DNA of 64,000 bases, taken from assembly GCF_029094545.1 (NCBI RefSeq), contig NZ_CP117835.1:1406001-1470000 (forward strand). The letters are read 5' to 3'. The position numbers were made by a program, and so were the translations under genes. Below the pieces are notes generated by a model. The model had not been told where the DNA came from. It worked only from the letters and a program-made list of their open reading frames with translations, and did no database searches. Every line of letters starts with the position of its first letter. The first letter of the stretch is position 1. This document shows, piece by piece, positions 7,800 through 15,488 of the stretch. This DNA is from Alkalihalophilus pseudofirmus (GTDB taxonomy: Bacteria; Bacillota; Bacilli; Bacillales; Bacillaceae_D).

Positions 7800-8755
7800 T
7801 TTTAAATCATTTGTTGGCTCTAACTCTTGCAGTGATCATTGATCGTCTGATCGGCGACCCAAAATGGCTGCCGCACCCTGTCGTTGGGATGGGGAAAATC
7901 ATCTCCTTCTTTGAAAAAAGATTGAACAAAGGAAGCCAACGTCGTGTTAAAGGGTTTATGATGATGCTTATTTTACTCATTATCAGCGGCGGTGTCCTCT
8001 TTATCATCGTTTATACTGCCTATTCCATTCATACCATGTTAGGAATTATGGTAGAGGCATGGTTTATTTCAACGACCATAGCTGCAAAAGGGTTAAAGCA
8101 AGCTGCGCTTGATGTATGGCAGCCTCTTATGAAAAATGACGTAATAGGAGCAAGGAAGTATTTGTCTTATATCGTAGGCCGTGATACTACGAATTTGAAG
8201 GAAGAAGAGATTACAAGAGCAACCATTGAAACGGTATCAGAAAATACGAGTGATGGGATTACTGCACCTTTATTTTATGCCCTGATTGGAGGTGCTCCCC
8301 TTGCTATGATTTACAGAGCCGTTAATACAGGCGATTCAATGGTAGGGTATAAAAATGAGAGATATTGTGAGTTTGGGTATGCAGCGGCGAAATTGGATGA
8401 TCTTTTTAATTTGATTCCAAGCAGACTGACTGGATTAATGATGATTATGTTTAATCGTCCTGCGCTAAAACGCAGACGAACAGAGTGTTTCAATGTTCTC
8501 TTAAGAGATGCGAAGAAGCACCCGAGCCCAAATAGCGGATGGGGAGAAGCAGCAGCTGCGACACTAATGGGGATCCAGCTCGGCGGGAGAAATGTATATG
8601 GCGGACAAGTGTCAGAGCGAGCTAGAATGGGAGACTCATTAATTAAACTTCTTCCAGAACACATACTTGCTGCTAATCGCTTGATGATACGCACAGTGTT
8701 CGGATTCACAATTTTATTATGGATGATTGGGGGTATGTGGTATGTCCTTACCTGA
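7796..8755 (+). CDS. cbiB: Adenosylcobinamide-phosphate synthase CbiB
   Basis: 319 residues, a polytopic membrane protein of the CbiB/CobD(Pseudomonas) family. Conserved blocks: LALTLAVIIDRLIGDPKWLPHPVVGMGK at the N-terminus, YIVGRDTTNL, ATIETVSENTSDGITAPLFYA, and YRAVNTGDSMVGYKNERY in the middle. It joins adenosylcobyric acid to aminopropanol phosphate, re-forming adenosylcobinamide phosphate from the product of CbiZ. The ATG overlaps the stop of btuD-cbiZ by four bases (ATGA), so the two are translationally coupled. Length matches the family. Confidence 0.95.
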   Translation: MILNHLLALTLAVIIDRLIGDPKWLPHPVVGMGKIISFFEKRLNKGSQRRVKGFMMMLILLIISGGVLFIIVYTAYSIHTMLGIMVEAWFISTTIAAKGLKQAALDVWQPLMKNDVIGARKYLSYIVGRDTTNLKEEEITRATIETVSENTSDGITAPLFYALIGGAPLAMIYRAVNTGDSMVGYKNERYCEFGYAAAKLDDLFNLIPSRLTGLMMIMFNRPALKRRRTECFNVLLRDAKKHPSPNSGWGEAAAATLMGIQLGGRNVYGGQVSERARMGDSLIKLLPEHILAANRLMIRTVFGFTILLWMIGGMWYVLT

Positions 8756-9818
8756 CCACGGCGCCAACCCTAAGATTTTTACGAAAGCATTAGGAGTGGC
8801 TTATGAAGAAGGCTCAATCGATTTTAGTGTAAACACGAACCCTTTAGGTATAAGCAATTATGCGAACCTTACTCAAAGTGATCTTAAAGACGCAATAAGT
8901 GCTTATCCAGAACCTCATGCTGAACAATTAACAGAAACTCTAGCGAAGCATCTAAAGGTTGATAAGAGCAGGCTGTTAGCAGGAAACGGAGCGGCAGAAT
9001 TAATCTTTCATTTGGCCCATCTTTATCAAGGGAAAAAGGTGCTGTTGATAGAACCTGCGTTCAGTGAATATAGAGATGCATGTGAGGCTAATGGCTGTGA
9101 AATGGAATCGATCGTGTTAGAGGACCCCTGGAAAATAGATCTCAGACAATTAGAGGGGCGTCTAAATGAGGTTGACCTAATGTTTCTATGTGCGCCTAAT
9201 AATCCGACAGGAACCACATACGAGATAGAAGAAATCCGAGCAATCCTCAACTTGGCCGCACAACATAACACGATGGTTGTAATAGATGAAGCATTTTATG
9301 ATTTCCAGGAGAGTAAGCAAACCATCATAAAGGAAATTGAACAATGTAATCATTTAATCATTTTACGATCGATGACTAAAATGTATGGAATTGCAGGTGT
9401 ACGCCTCGGTTATATGGCTGCGTCTCCTTCAATCATCCAACAAATAAGAAATATTCAGCCGCCTTGGAGTGTGAACGGGCTGGCTCAGCGAATCGGGCTT
9501 AACCTCCTGCAGGATTCATTATTTGTAAATGAAACAGCTGCATACATAAAAAAAGAAAGGCTGCAGATGATGACAGAGCTTCGGAGAATGGACTTTTGCG
9601 TGTCTGATTCTGTCGTTAATTTTTACTTGCTTAGTGAAAAAGATAAGCGGGATCTTAGACCGCTTATGATCTTTTTAATTGAACATAAAATTATTCCTAG
9701 ACATACGTACTCTTTTAATGGGTTGAATGGACGTTATTTAAGGCTAGCTGTCAAAACGAGGGAGGAAAATGCAGCTCTCTTATCTGTGTTAAAAAAATGG
9801 CGGGATCAATCATGCTAA
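8742..9818 (+). CDS. cobD: Threonine-phosphate decarboxylase (CobD-type, PLP)
   Basis: 358 residues when started at ATG 8742, which has a G-rich Shine-Dalgarno at 7-base spacing; a TTG at 8727 is a poorer candidate. It is a class I/II PLP aminotransferase-fold enzyme: starts LPDHGANP, CAPNNPTG, DEAFYDF, and the Schiff-base lysine in SMTKMYGIAGVRLG (K213). The substrate is L-threonine O-3-phosphate, giving aminopropanol phosphate for CbiB just upstream. The first 14 bases overlap cbiB. A histidinol-phosphate aminotransferase is the close alternative, but the operon context settles it. Confidence 0.9.
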   Translation: MSLPDHGANPKIFTKALGVAYEEGSIDFSVNTNPLGISNYANLTQSDLKDAISAYPEPHAEQLTETLAKHLKVDKSRLLAGNGAAELIFHLAHLYQGKKVLLIEPAFSEYRDACEANGCEMESIVLEDPWKIDLRQLEGRLNEVDLMFLCAPNNPTGTTYEIEEIRAILNLAAQHNTMVVIDEAFYDFQESKQTIIKEIEQCNHLIILRSMTKMYGIAGVRLGYMAASPSIIQQIRNIQPPWSVNGLAQRIGLNLLQDSLFVNETAAYIKKERLQMMTELRRMDFCVSDSVVNFYLLSEKDKRDLRPLMIFLIEHKIIPRHTYSFNGLNGRYLRLAVKTREENAALLSVLKKWRDQSC

Positions 9819-10411
9819 CCTTTATAACAGGCGGAGTAAGAAGCGGAAAGAGTTCTTATGCGGAAAGACGTGCAGTAGATCTGTTCTATAAGGAGCTTTA
9901 TCGAGTCAAACTGTTTAACAAAGAAAAGGGAGCATTGTATTATCTTGCAACCGGCCTGGCAGAGGATGATGAAATGAAGCAAAGAGTGGAAAAACATCAG
10001 CTTCAGCGGAGTAAAACATCCCCGCACTGGAGGGTGATTGAACAGAGTACAAATGTTGCAGAGAAGCTGCCGTTATTTAAACAAACAGATGTTATTTTGA
10101 TTGATTGTTTAACCACTTTACTGACTAACGAATTATTCAACGATTGGCAGGATGAACCGGATAAATGGAAGGATGCTTTCTACCGGAAAAAAATAGAAAC
10201 CAAGCTAAAATCGTTTATCACTCATTTAGCTAGAGGAGAATTCACGGCTGTTCTAGTGTCCAATGAGGTAAGTCATGAGCATTTTTTTGATGAATTACCT
10301 CTCGTTTATGCAAAGCTCTTAGGCACCTTGCACCAGCATGCAGTGTTCGAGTCAGATGAAGCGGTTCTAGTAGAGGCTGGAATTCCAATTGTAAAGAAAG
10401 GCAGGGAGTGA
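9812..10411 (+). CDS. cobU: Adenosylcobinamide kinase/guanylyltransferase (CobU family)
   Basis: 199 residues from ATG 9812 (an upstream ATG at 9797 lacks a ribosome binding site). CobU fold with P-loop ITGGVRSGKSSYAE (G7-S15), LIDCLTTLLTNELF and VSNEVSHEHFFDELP. It activates adenosylcobinamide (phosphate) to adenosylcobinamide-GDP. The region after VSNEV deviates from the usual G-IVP...R-RDLxG block of CobU, a point of interest because a second CobU-like gene at 13250 carries that block. It overlaps cobD by seven bases. Confidence 0.88.
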   Translation: MLTFITGGVRSGKSSYAERRAVDLFYKELYRVKLFNKEKGALYYLATGLAEDDEMKQRVEKHQLQRSKTSPHWRVIEQSTNVAEKLPLFKQTDVILIDCLTTLLTNELFNDWQDEPDKWKDAFYRKKIETKLKSFITHLARGEFTAVLVSNEVSHEHFFDELPLVYAKLLGTLHQHAVFESDEAVLVEAGIPIVKKGRE

Positions 10412-10412
10412 C

Positions 10413-11921
10413 ATGAGAGGATTAATGATTCAAGGAACGGCGTCAGATGTAGGTAAGAGCATACTTTGTACAGCCCTTTGCCGAATTCTTTATAATAGAG
10501 GGATTAAAGTTGCGCCATTTAAATCGCAGAATATGTCTAATAACTCTTATGTTACAGCTTCTAATGAAGAAATCGGACGAGCACAGGGCATACAAGCAGA
10601 AGCAGCTAACGTTCAAGCGAGCGTATTTATGAATCCCATTTTATTAAAGCCGACGAGCGATCAAGAAGCTGAAATCGTTCTATTAGGTAAAAGACAACAT
10701 ACAGCAACAGGTGCCGATTATCGAGAAACATTTTATGAAAAAGGGTTGGAAGCCATTTCTTTCTCTTTAGCTGAACTAAAGAAAGAGTATGAATTTATCG
10801 TAATAGAAGGGGCCGGAAGTCCTGTTGAGATGAATTTGAATGATAAAGAACTCGTTAATATGAAAGTCGCCGAGTTAGCCGATGTACCTGTCGTATTAGT
10901 CGCAGATATAGACCGCGGCGGTGTCTTTGCCTCTATTGCGGGAACACTTTCTTTATTAAGTAAAGAAGAAAGAAGCCGTGTAATCGGAGTAGTCATTAAT
11001 AAGTTCCGAGGAGACCGTGCTTTATTTGAGAGCGGCGAAAAATGGATTGAGGAGCATCTGAATATCCCTGTATTAGCTGTGATTCCGCATCTTGTGAATC
11101 TTCGAATTGAAGCCGAAGATTCGCTTGCACTGGATCAACTTAAAAAGCATCACTCGCCACAGAGGGAGAGCATAGATATTGCTGTCATCGACCTCCCTTA
11201 TGTATCAAATCATACCGACTTAGAACCTCTTTTATCTGAAGAAGATGTGTCTCTACGTTTTGTCCAAAGAGGAGAAGAGTTAGGTTATCCTGATGCTGTC
11301 ATTCTGCCTGGCACTAAAAGCACTATCGCTGCTGTAAGCTGGCTGCATGAAACGAAGCTGTATGAAGCGATTCAGACGTATGCAAAAGATGGGGGATATC
11401 TTGTCGGGATATGCGGCGGTTATCAATTAATGGGAGCGTCGATTGTTGATACGGCTGGGACGGATACTGGAATAGTTGGAAAAAAAGTAAACGGGCTTGG
11501 CCTTTCTCCGCTTGAAACCGAATTCAGGAAAGATAAAACGACGATTCAATCATCAGGAGAGTTACTGCATTACCGGGAGATAAACAACCCAACCATTAGG
11601 GGCTATGAGATTCATTTAGGAGAAACTGTCTACTTAACAGATGAAGTGGTACCTTTCCTTAGATTAAACGGTAAATATGAAGGCGTATACGGGGAATCGG
11701 GACGCATAATCGGAACGTATCTGCATCATCTCTATTTCCATGACGAATGGCGGAATACATGGTTAAATCAACTAAGAGATAAGAAAGGGTTTAACAAAAG
11801 AGAGGTTGTTTCCTATGAAAAACTCAGAGGACGGGCCTATGATCAGTTAGCTGATTCCGTTTTAAAGGAGCTAGATTTAAATAGCCTATTGAATCGAATA
11901 GAGACATGGGAGAAAAGATAG
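10413..11921 (+). CDS. cobQ: Cobyric acid synthase (CobQ/CbiP)
   Basis: 502 residues. N-terminal dethiobiotin-synthetase-like ATPase (MIQGTASDVGKSILCTALCR, then PFKSQNMSNNS, and EGAGSPVEMNL). C-terminal class I-like glutamine amidotransferase domain with the nucleophile in GICGGYQLMG (Cys334) and a conserved ...GTYLHHLY near the end. It amidates four side chains of adenosylcobyrinic acid diamide. Its presence suggests that under-amidated corrinoid precursors can be used, although the early corrin-ring genes are not in the window. The ATG is one base after the cobU stop, with a GGGAG site. Confidence 0.95.
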   Translation: MRGLMIQGTASDVGKSILCTALCRILYNRGIKVAPFKSQNMSNNSYVTASNEEIGRAQGIQAEAANVQASVFMNPILLKPTSDQEAEIVLLGKRQHTATGADYRETFYEKGLEAISFSLAELKKEYEFIVIEGAGSPVEMNLNDKELVNMKVAELADVPVVLVADIDRGGVFASIAGTLSLLSKEERSRVIGVVINKFRGDRALFESGEKWIEEHLNIPVLAVIPHLVNLRIEAEDSLALDQLKKHHSPQRESIDIAVIDLPYVSNHTDLEPLLSEEDVSLRFVQRGEELGYPDAVILPGTKSTIAAVSWLHETKLYEAIQTYAKDGGYLVGICGGYQLMGASIVDTAGTDTGIVGKKVNGLGLSPLETEFRKDKTTIQSSGELLHYREINNPTIRGYEIHLGETVYLTDEVVPFLRLNGKYEGVYGESGRIIGTYLHHLYFHDEWRNTWLNQLRDKKGFNKREVVSYEKLRGRAYDQLADSVLKELDLNSLLNRIETWEKR

Positions 11922-11922
11922 C

Positions 11923-12708
11923 ATGGAATCAATTAAAAATCTAGTAAAAGGTGCTTTGTTAGCTTTTCAATTACTAACTACCATACCTATACCTATGCAG
12001 CTTGGCTGGAATGAGAGGCTGGCTCGAATCTCAGTCTGTTTTTATCCTTTAACAGGGCTTGTCTTAGGGGGGTTACTAGGAGGACAGGCTTATCTGTTAG
12101 TCCAATACACCAATTTGTCATCCCTGATTATTGCAGCATGGCTGATGACATTTACGTGTATCTATTCAGGAGCTCTGCACCTTGATGGGTGGGCAGATTT
12201 CAGTGATGCTGTATTTTCTAGACAGTCTATAGATCGCAAGCTTGAAATCATGAAGGATTCAAGAGTTGGAGCATTTGGGGTCATTTCCTTGCTCTTTTTA
12301 TTAGGATGGAGATTTTTATTCATTTATGAAGTCATCGAAGCTTCATTATCTGTCTATTGGCTGATTCTTATTCCGTTTTTAACACGTATCATCATGGGCA
12401 GTCAGATATTACTTGGTTCATTTGCCAGAAATAATGGAATGGCAGCAGCTCTAAAGCCTGCTCAAACGACGTCAGTGAAGCTTGTATTTTTCAGCTGGGT
12501 GACAGCTGCACTTATAGCTTTTTTGATCCTTGATTTCACTTCGGTTTGGTTAATATTAGTGGCTCTTCTCTTTTTGATAGGCTGGTTAAGGTTCAGCTAT
12601 AAACAAATTAATGGAATCACAGGTGATACGATTGGCGCGGGAACAGAAGGGAGTGAAACATTTTTGTGGGCGGTACTGTTTGTGTTGTACTCATTCGGCA
12701 TGGTTTAA
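11923..12708 (+). CDS. cobS: Adenosylcobinamide-GDP ribazoletransferase (cobalamin synthase)
   Basis: 261 residues with about six membrane helices. Family blocks: LLTTIPIP near the start, FYPLTGLVLGGLLG, and the acidic metal-binding motif LHLDGWADFSDAVF near residues 85-100, followed by ...MKDSRVGAFGVISL. It joins adenosylcobinamide-GDP to alpha-ribazole (phosphate), completing the nucleotide loop at the membrane. It starts one base after cobQ and overlaps cobC. Confidence 0.95.
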   Translation: MESIKNLVKGALLAFQLLTTIPIPMQLGWNERLARISVCFYPLTGLVLGGLLGGQAYLLVQYTNLSSLIIAAWLMTFTCIYSGALHLDGWADFSDAVFSRQSIDRKLEIMKDSRVGAFGVISLLFLLGWRFLFIYEVIEASLSVYWLILIPFLTRIIMGSQILLGSFARNNGMAAALKPAQTTSVKLVFFSWVTAALIAFLILDFTSVWLILVALLFLIGWLRFSYKQINGITGDTIGAGTEGSETFLWAVLFVLYSFGMV

Positions 12709-13298
12709 CCAGCTATAACAAGGAAAAAAGGTATTTAGGCCACACGAATCTATCCCTTCTTGAAAAAGAACGGTCGCGATTAGACTCCCTCAAGTCATGG
12801 TGTGAGAAGATGAAGCTGGATCAACTCTATTCCAGTGATTTAACCAGATGTATTGAGACGTCTTCTCTTTTATTTCCCGACGAAAACCCTGTCCTGATGT
12901 CTTCTCTAAGAGAGTATGACTTCGGGGATTGGGAAGGGAAGCAGTATAGAGATTTAGCTGATTTACCTCATTATCAGAACTGGATTGCGAATCCTCGAAC
13001 CATTACTCCTCCTAATGGGGAGTGTTTTCAAGATTTTACGAATCGAATTGAACAAGGTTTTAATCAATTGTTAAACGACGCATCTAGGAATAAGCATTCT
13101 ACTGTTGTGTGTGTGACGCATGGCGGTGTAATCAGGTATTTATTGAGTGAATATGCACCGAATTTAATGCCGTTTAATGAGTGGACTGCTGATATAGGAA
13201 AAGCATACAAGCTAACAGGAGATATCGTAGACGTTAGGAGGGGACAACGATTCAGTTTATTACAGGTAGTGCCTTCTGTGGTAAAAACAAATGGGTGA
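12666..13298 (+). CDS. cobC: Alpha-ribazole phosphatase (histidine phosphatase family)
   Basis: 210 residues. Phosphoglycerate-mutase-like fold with the catalytic LIRHGLT (H12), SSDLTRCIET, the acid in REYDFGDWEG and the second histidine in VCVTHGG. It removes the phosphate from alpha-ribazole phosphate or adenosylcobalamin phosphate. The GTG start at 12666 lies 43 bases inside cobS; no downstream start would keep the RHG motif, so the overlap is real. The activity is inferred from family and operon. Confidence 0.88.
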   Translation: MGGTVCVVLIRHGLTSYNKEKRYLGHTNLSLLEKERSRLDSLKSWCEKMKLDQLYSSDLTRCIETSSLLFPDENPVLMSSLREYDFGDWEGKQYRDLADLPHYQNWIANPRTITPPNGECFQDFTNRIEQGFNQLLNDASRNKHSTVVCVTHGGVIRYLLSEYAPNLMPFNEWTADIGKAYKLTGDIVDVRRGQRFSLLQVVPSVVKTNG

Positions 13299-13693
13299 AA
13301 ACGCAAATTTCCCATATCGAAGCGAGCGAATATTCAGAGATCACATGGTATAATGGATACACTAGCAATATAGCGGGTGAAGATATAATCCGAAGTGAAG
13401 GCATTTCTATTATCTTCGGGCTTGAACACGTGATTGAACAGGTTTTAGAGCAAGATGTAGATCATTCAAGAGGTCTGTTTAGACAATGGCTTCAAAGATT
13501 AATAGAATGGGAAAACAGCTCACATCAAAACAAGCTTTATCTTATTGGCTGTGATATCGGAAAAGGAATTGTGCCAATTGATAGCAGACATAGAAGTTTG
13601 AGAGATCTTGTTGGGTGGTGTTATCAGGATATTGTAGAAAGAGCAGATCGTGTTGATGTTATTTGGTATGGCATCAATCAGCGGCTAAAATAA
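13250..13693 (+). CDS. Short CobU-like protein with non-canonical ATT start
   Basis: 147 residues if started at ATT 13250. The reading frame is open from a TAG at 13235. Before the first standard start (GTG 13295) it encodes QFITGSAFCGKNKWV, a CobU-type P-loop (GxxxxGK, with Asn where Ser/Thr is usual). AGGAGGGG (13236-13243) sits six bases before the ATT, an ideal Shine-Dalgarno distance; ACG 13247 is the only close rival. The C-terminal half has the CobU-like GCDIGKGIVP...HRSLRDLVGW block. It overlaps cobC by 49 bases. Possibly an adenosylcobinamide-processing paralogue or subunit; its activity is unknown. Confidence 0.8.
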   Translation: MQFITGSAFCGKNKWVKTQISHIEASEYSEITWYNGYTSNIAGEDIIRSEGISIIFGLEHVIEQVLEQDVDHSRGLFRQWLQRLIEWENSSHQNKLYLIGCDIGKGIVPIDSRHRSLRDLVGWCYQDIVERADRVDVIWYGINQRLK

Positions 13694-13707
13694 GAGGAGG
13701 AAAACGG

Positions 13708-14307
13708 ATGAAACTTTATACGAGAACTGGTGATGAAGGAAAAACAAGTGTGATTGGCGGCAGACTATTTAAGGATGATATAAGAGTTGAAGCATACGGT
13801 ACAACGGATGAATTAAACAGTTTTATCGGCCAGGCTGTTACTCAGCTTGACCAAGAGCTTTTTGCTGATATAGTAGGAGAACTTGAAAAAATTCAGCATG
13901 AGCTATTTGATTGCGGCGGGGATCTTGCGATGGTGAAAGTAAGCGACGATCGACCATATAAAGCTAAGCAAGAGATTGTTGATTTTCTAGAAGAGAGAAT
14001 TGATGAGTATATTAAAGAAGCCCCAGAGCTTGAAAGGTTCATTTTACCAGGAGGCTCACTTGCTGCAGCGACACTGCATATATGCAGAACAGTCACAAGA
14101 AGAGCCGAACGATTAACGACAAGACTGCAGCAAGAATCGCAGACAAACCCGATCGTTTTAAAGTATTTAAACCGCTTGTCTGATTATTTCTTTGCAGTTG
14201 CAAGAGTGGTCAATGCACGTCTTAATGTTCGTGATGTAGAGTACGAACGTAGTGCGCTCGTTTTTCGCAACGGAAAACGAAAAGAAGATAAGAGAGATAC
14301 TAAGTAA
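13708..14307 (+). CDS. PduO-type ATP:cob(I)alamin adenosyltransferase
   Basis: 199 residues from ATG 13708, which follows a strong AGAGGAGG site; in-frame starts further upstream lack one. It is diagnostic from the N-terminal MKLYTRTGDEGKTSVIGG and the helical core with YGTTDELNSFIGQA, FDCGGDLA, LPGGS and ICRTVTRRAERL. It transfers the adenosyl group of ATP to cob(I)alamin, making the AdoCbl that the upstream riboswitch senses. It is the last gene of the corrinoid operon, followed by a terminator at 14315. Confidence 0.94.
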   Translation: MKLYTRTGDEGKTSVIGGRLFKDDIRVEAYGTTDELNSFIGQAVTQLDQELFADIVGELEKIQHELFDCGGDLAMVKVSDDRPYKAKQEIVDFLEERIDEYIKEAPELERFILPGGSLAAATLHICRTVTRRAERLTTRLQQESQTNPIVLKYLNRLSDYFFAVARVVNARLNVRDVEYERSALVFRNGKRKEDKRDTK

Positions 14308-14314
14308 GCAGGAT

Positions 14315-14352
14315 AAGACACTAGGCTCAGCAGAGTTCCTAGTGTCTTTTTC
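14315..14352 (+). terminator. Terminator of the corrinoid operon
   Basis: Perfect 9-bp stem GACACTAGG / CCTAGTGTC with a 12-base loop and a run of T's directly after. It closes the riboswitch-controlled operon. Confidence 0.9.
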
Positions 14353-14440
14353 TGTTTAGCCAGAAAAAAGAAAAGGGTAATCATACCGTGCCATGTTCTT
14401 ACATAATGTAGCAATGGAGTGTATAGAGGAGTGTGAGAAG

Positions 14441-15373
14441 ATGCGCAAAAGGTTATTGATTGCAGGATGTTTTTTGCTGTTAGGAGCATCTCCGGCTGTG
14501 GCAGAAGCACCATTGACTGCTGGGGATCATATTGGTTATCCGATGAATGCAGAAAGGGTTAAAACACCGCTTATTTGGCAGATTGAGCTTATTGATGAGC
14601 GGGATCAATCCACTGAAGTGATTGAATTAAATGAGTTTGGATATCAACCTGGAAATACGGTTCAGCGCGATGAACTGGTCGTTTTTGCCAAACAGCTTGC
14701 TGAAGCAATTGACACTCCAATGCGAAACCCGACGATAAATAAAGACGGAGTCATTACACCGGGGCAAGCGAGGGTGATTTTGGCGGAGGAAGAGTTAATA
14801 GACACCTTGTTACATGCCACATTTTTAGATAGTCAGATCCCGCTTCCTATCTATGTAACGGAGCCAACTGTATCAGAAGAGCAACTTGAGGGAATTGATT
14901 TGTATGAGATCGGCGCATTTACTACTTATTTTAACCCGAATGTAGCAGGCCGTTCTGAAAATATTAGATTGTCTGCCGGGTCAATCGAAGATTTTGTCCT
15001 TGGTCCTGGAGATCAATTTTCTTTTAATCAAGTCGTTGGAGAGCGAACGATTGAGCGTGGCTATAAGGAAGCGAAAGAAATTGTGAATAAGGAATTTGTG
15101 ATGGGAGTTGGCGGAGGCATCTGTCAGACATCTTCAACCTTATATAATGCAGTAGAAGAAGCTGGTCTAGAAATGGTTGAGCGGATTACGCATTCTAAAG
15201 ACATAGGCTACGTTCCGGCCGGGCGTGATGCGACAGTATCTTGGGGAGGGCCTGACTTTAAATTTAAAAATCCGCACACTCATCCTGTGATCATACGCAC
15301 GGAAGTTTCTCTTGAGCGAGGAGAGATCACGGTCAGTGTTCATTCCAATCAGCGTGTTACACCTTCAAGCTAA
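14441..15373 (+). CDS. VanW-family secreted protein
   Basis: 310 residues from ATG 14441, where a signal peptide begins (MRKRLL, hydrophobic stretch, cleavage near AEA). Upstream in-frame ATGs exist (14393, 14414) but would put the signal peptide internal. A central, poorly conserved domain is followed by the VanW domain: FTTYFNPNVAGRSENIRLSAG, GPGDQFSFNQVVGERT, VGGGICQTSSTLYNA, and HSKDIGYVPAGRDATVSWGGPDFKFKN. VanW proteins are linked to the cell envelope, and some relatives carry peptidoglycan-binding domains. The precise function is unknown. It lies just before a germination receptor operon, but a terminator separates them. Confidence 0.88.
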   Translation: MRKRLLIAGCFLLLGASPAVAEAPLTAGDHIGYPMNAERVKTPLIWQIELIDERDQSTEVIELNEFGYQPGNTVQRDELVVFAKQLAEAIDTPMRNPTINKDGVITPGQARVILAEEELIDTLLHATFLDSQIPLPIYVTEPTVSEEQLEGIDLYEIGAFTTYFNPNVAGRSENIRLSAGSIEDFVLGPGDQFSFNQVVGERTIERGYKEAKEIVNKEFVMGVGGGICQTSSTLYNAVEEAGLEMVERITHSKDIGYVPAGRDATVSWGGPDFKFKNPHTHPVIIRTEVSLERGEITVSVHSNQRVTPSS

Positions 15374-15395
15374 GCTCTTATGCTTAGCTTTTTTT
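15367..15395 (+). terminator. Terminator after the VanW gene
   Basis: Stem AAGCTAAGC / GCTTAGCTT with a 6-base loop, then a T-run. The stop codon lies inside the left arm. Confidence 0.85.
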
Positions 15396-15426
15396 GGTTT
15401 GGCTGGCAGACCATATTTGATTTTCC

Positions 15427-15456
15427 GCATAATTCACACCTAACCATTTCATACTA
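15427..15456 (+). promoter_or_regulatory. Candidate sigma-G promoter of the ger operon
   Basis: GCATA (15427-15431), an 18-base spacer and CATACTA (15450-15456) match the forespore sigma-G consensus (GHATR, 18 bp, CATNHTA) exactly. The box lies 33 bases before the gerA-type start codon, which has its own AGGAGGAGG site. Germination receptors in Bacillus are known sigma-G genes. Confidence 0.8.
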
Positions 15457-15488
15457 ATACTAATTAGGTAGGAGGAGGTGGATAAGAG

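Noticed and set aside
8311-8709. 132-residue minus-strand ORF opposite cbiB
   Set aside because: Lies entirely within a well-supported gene and has no recognisable domain.
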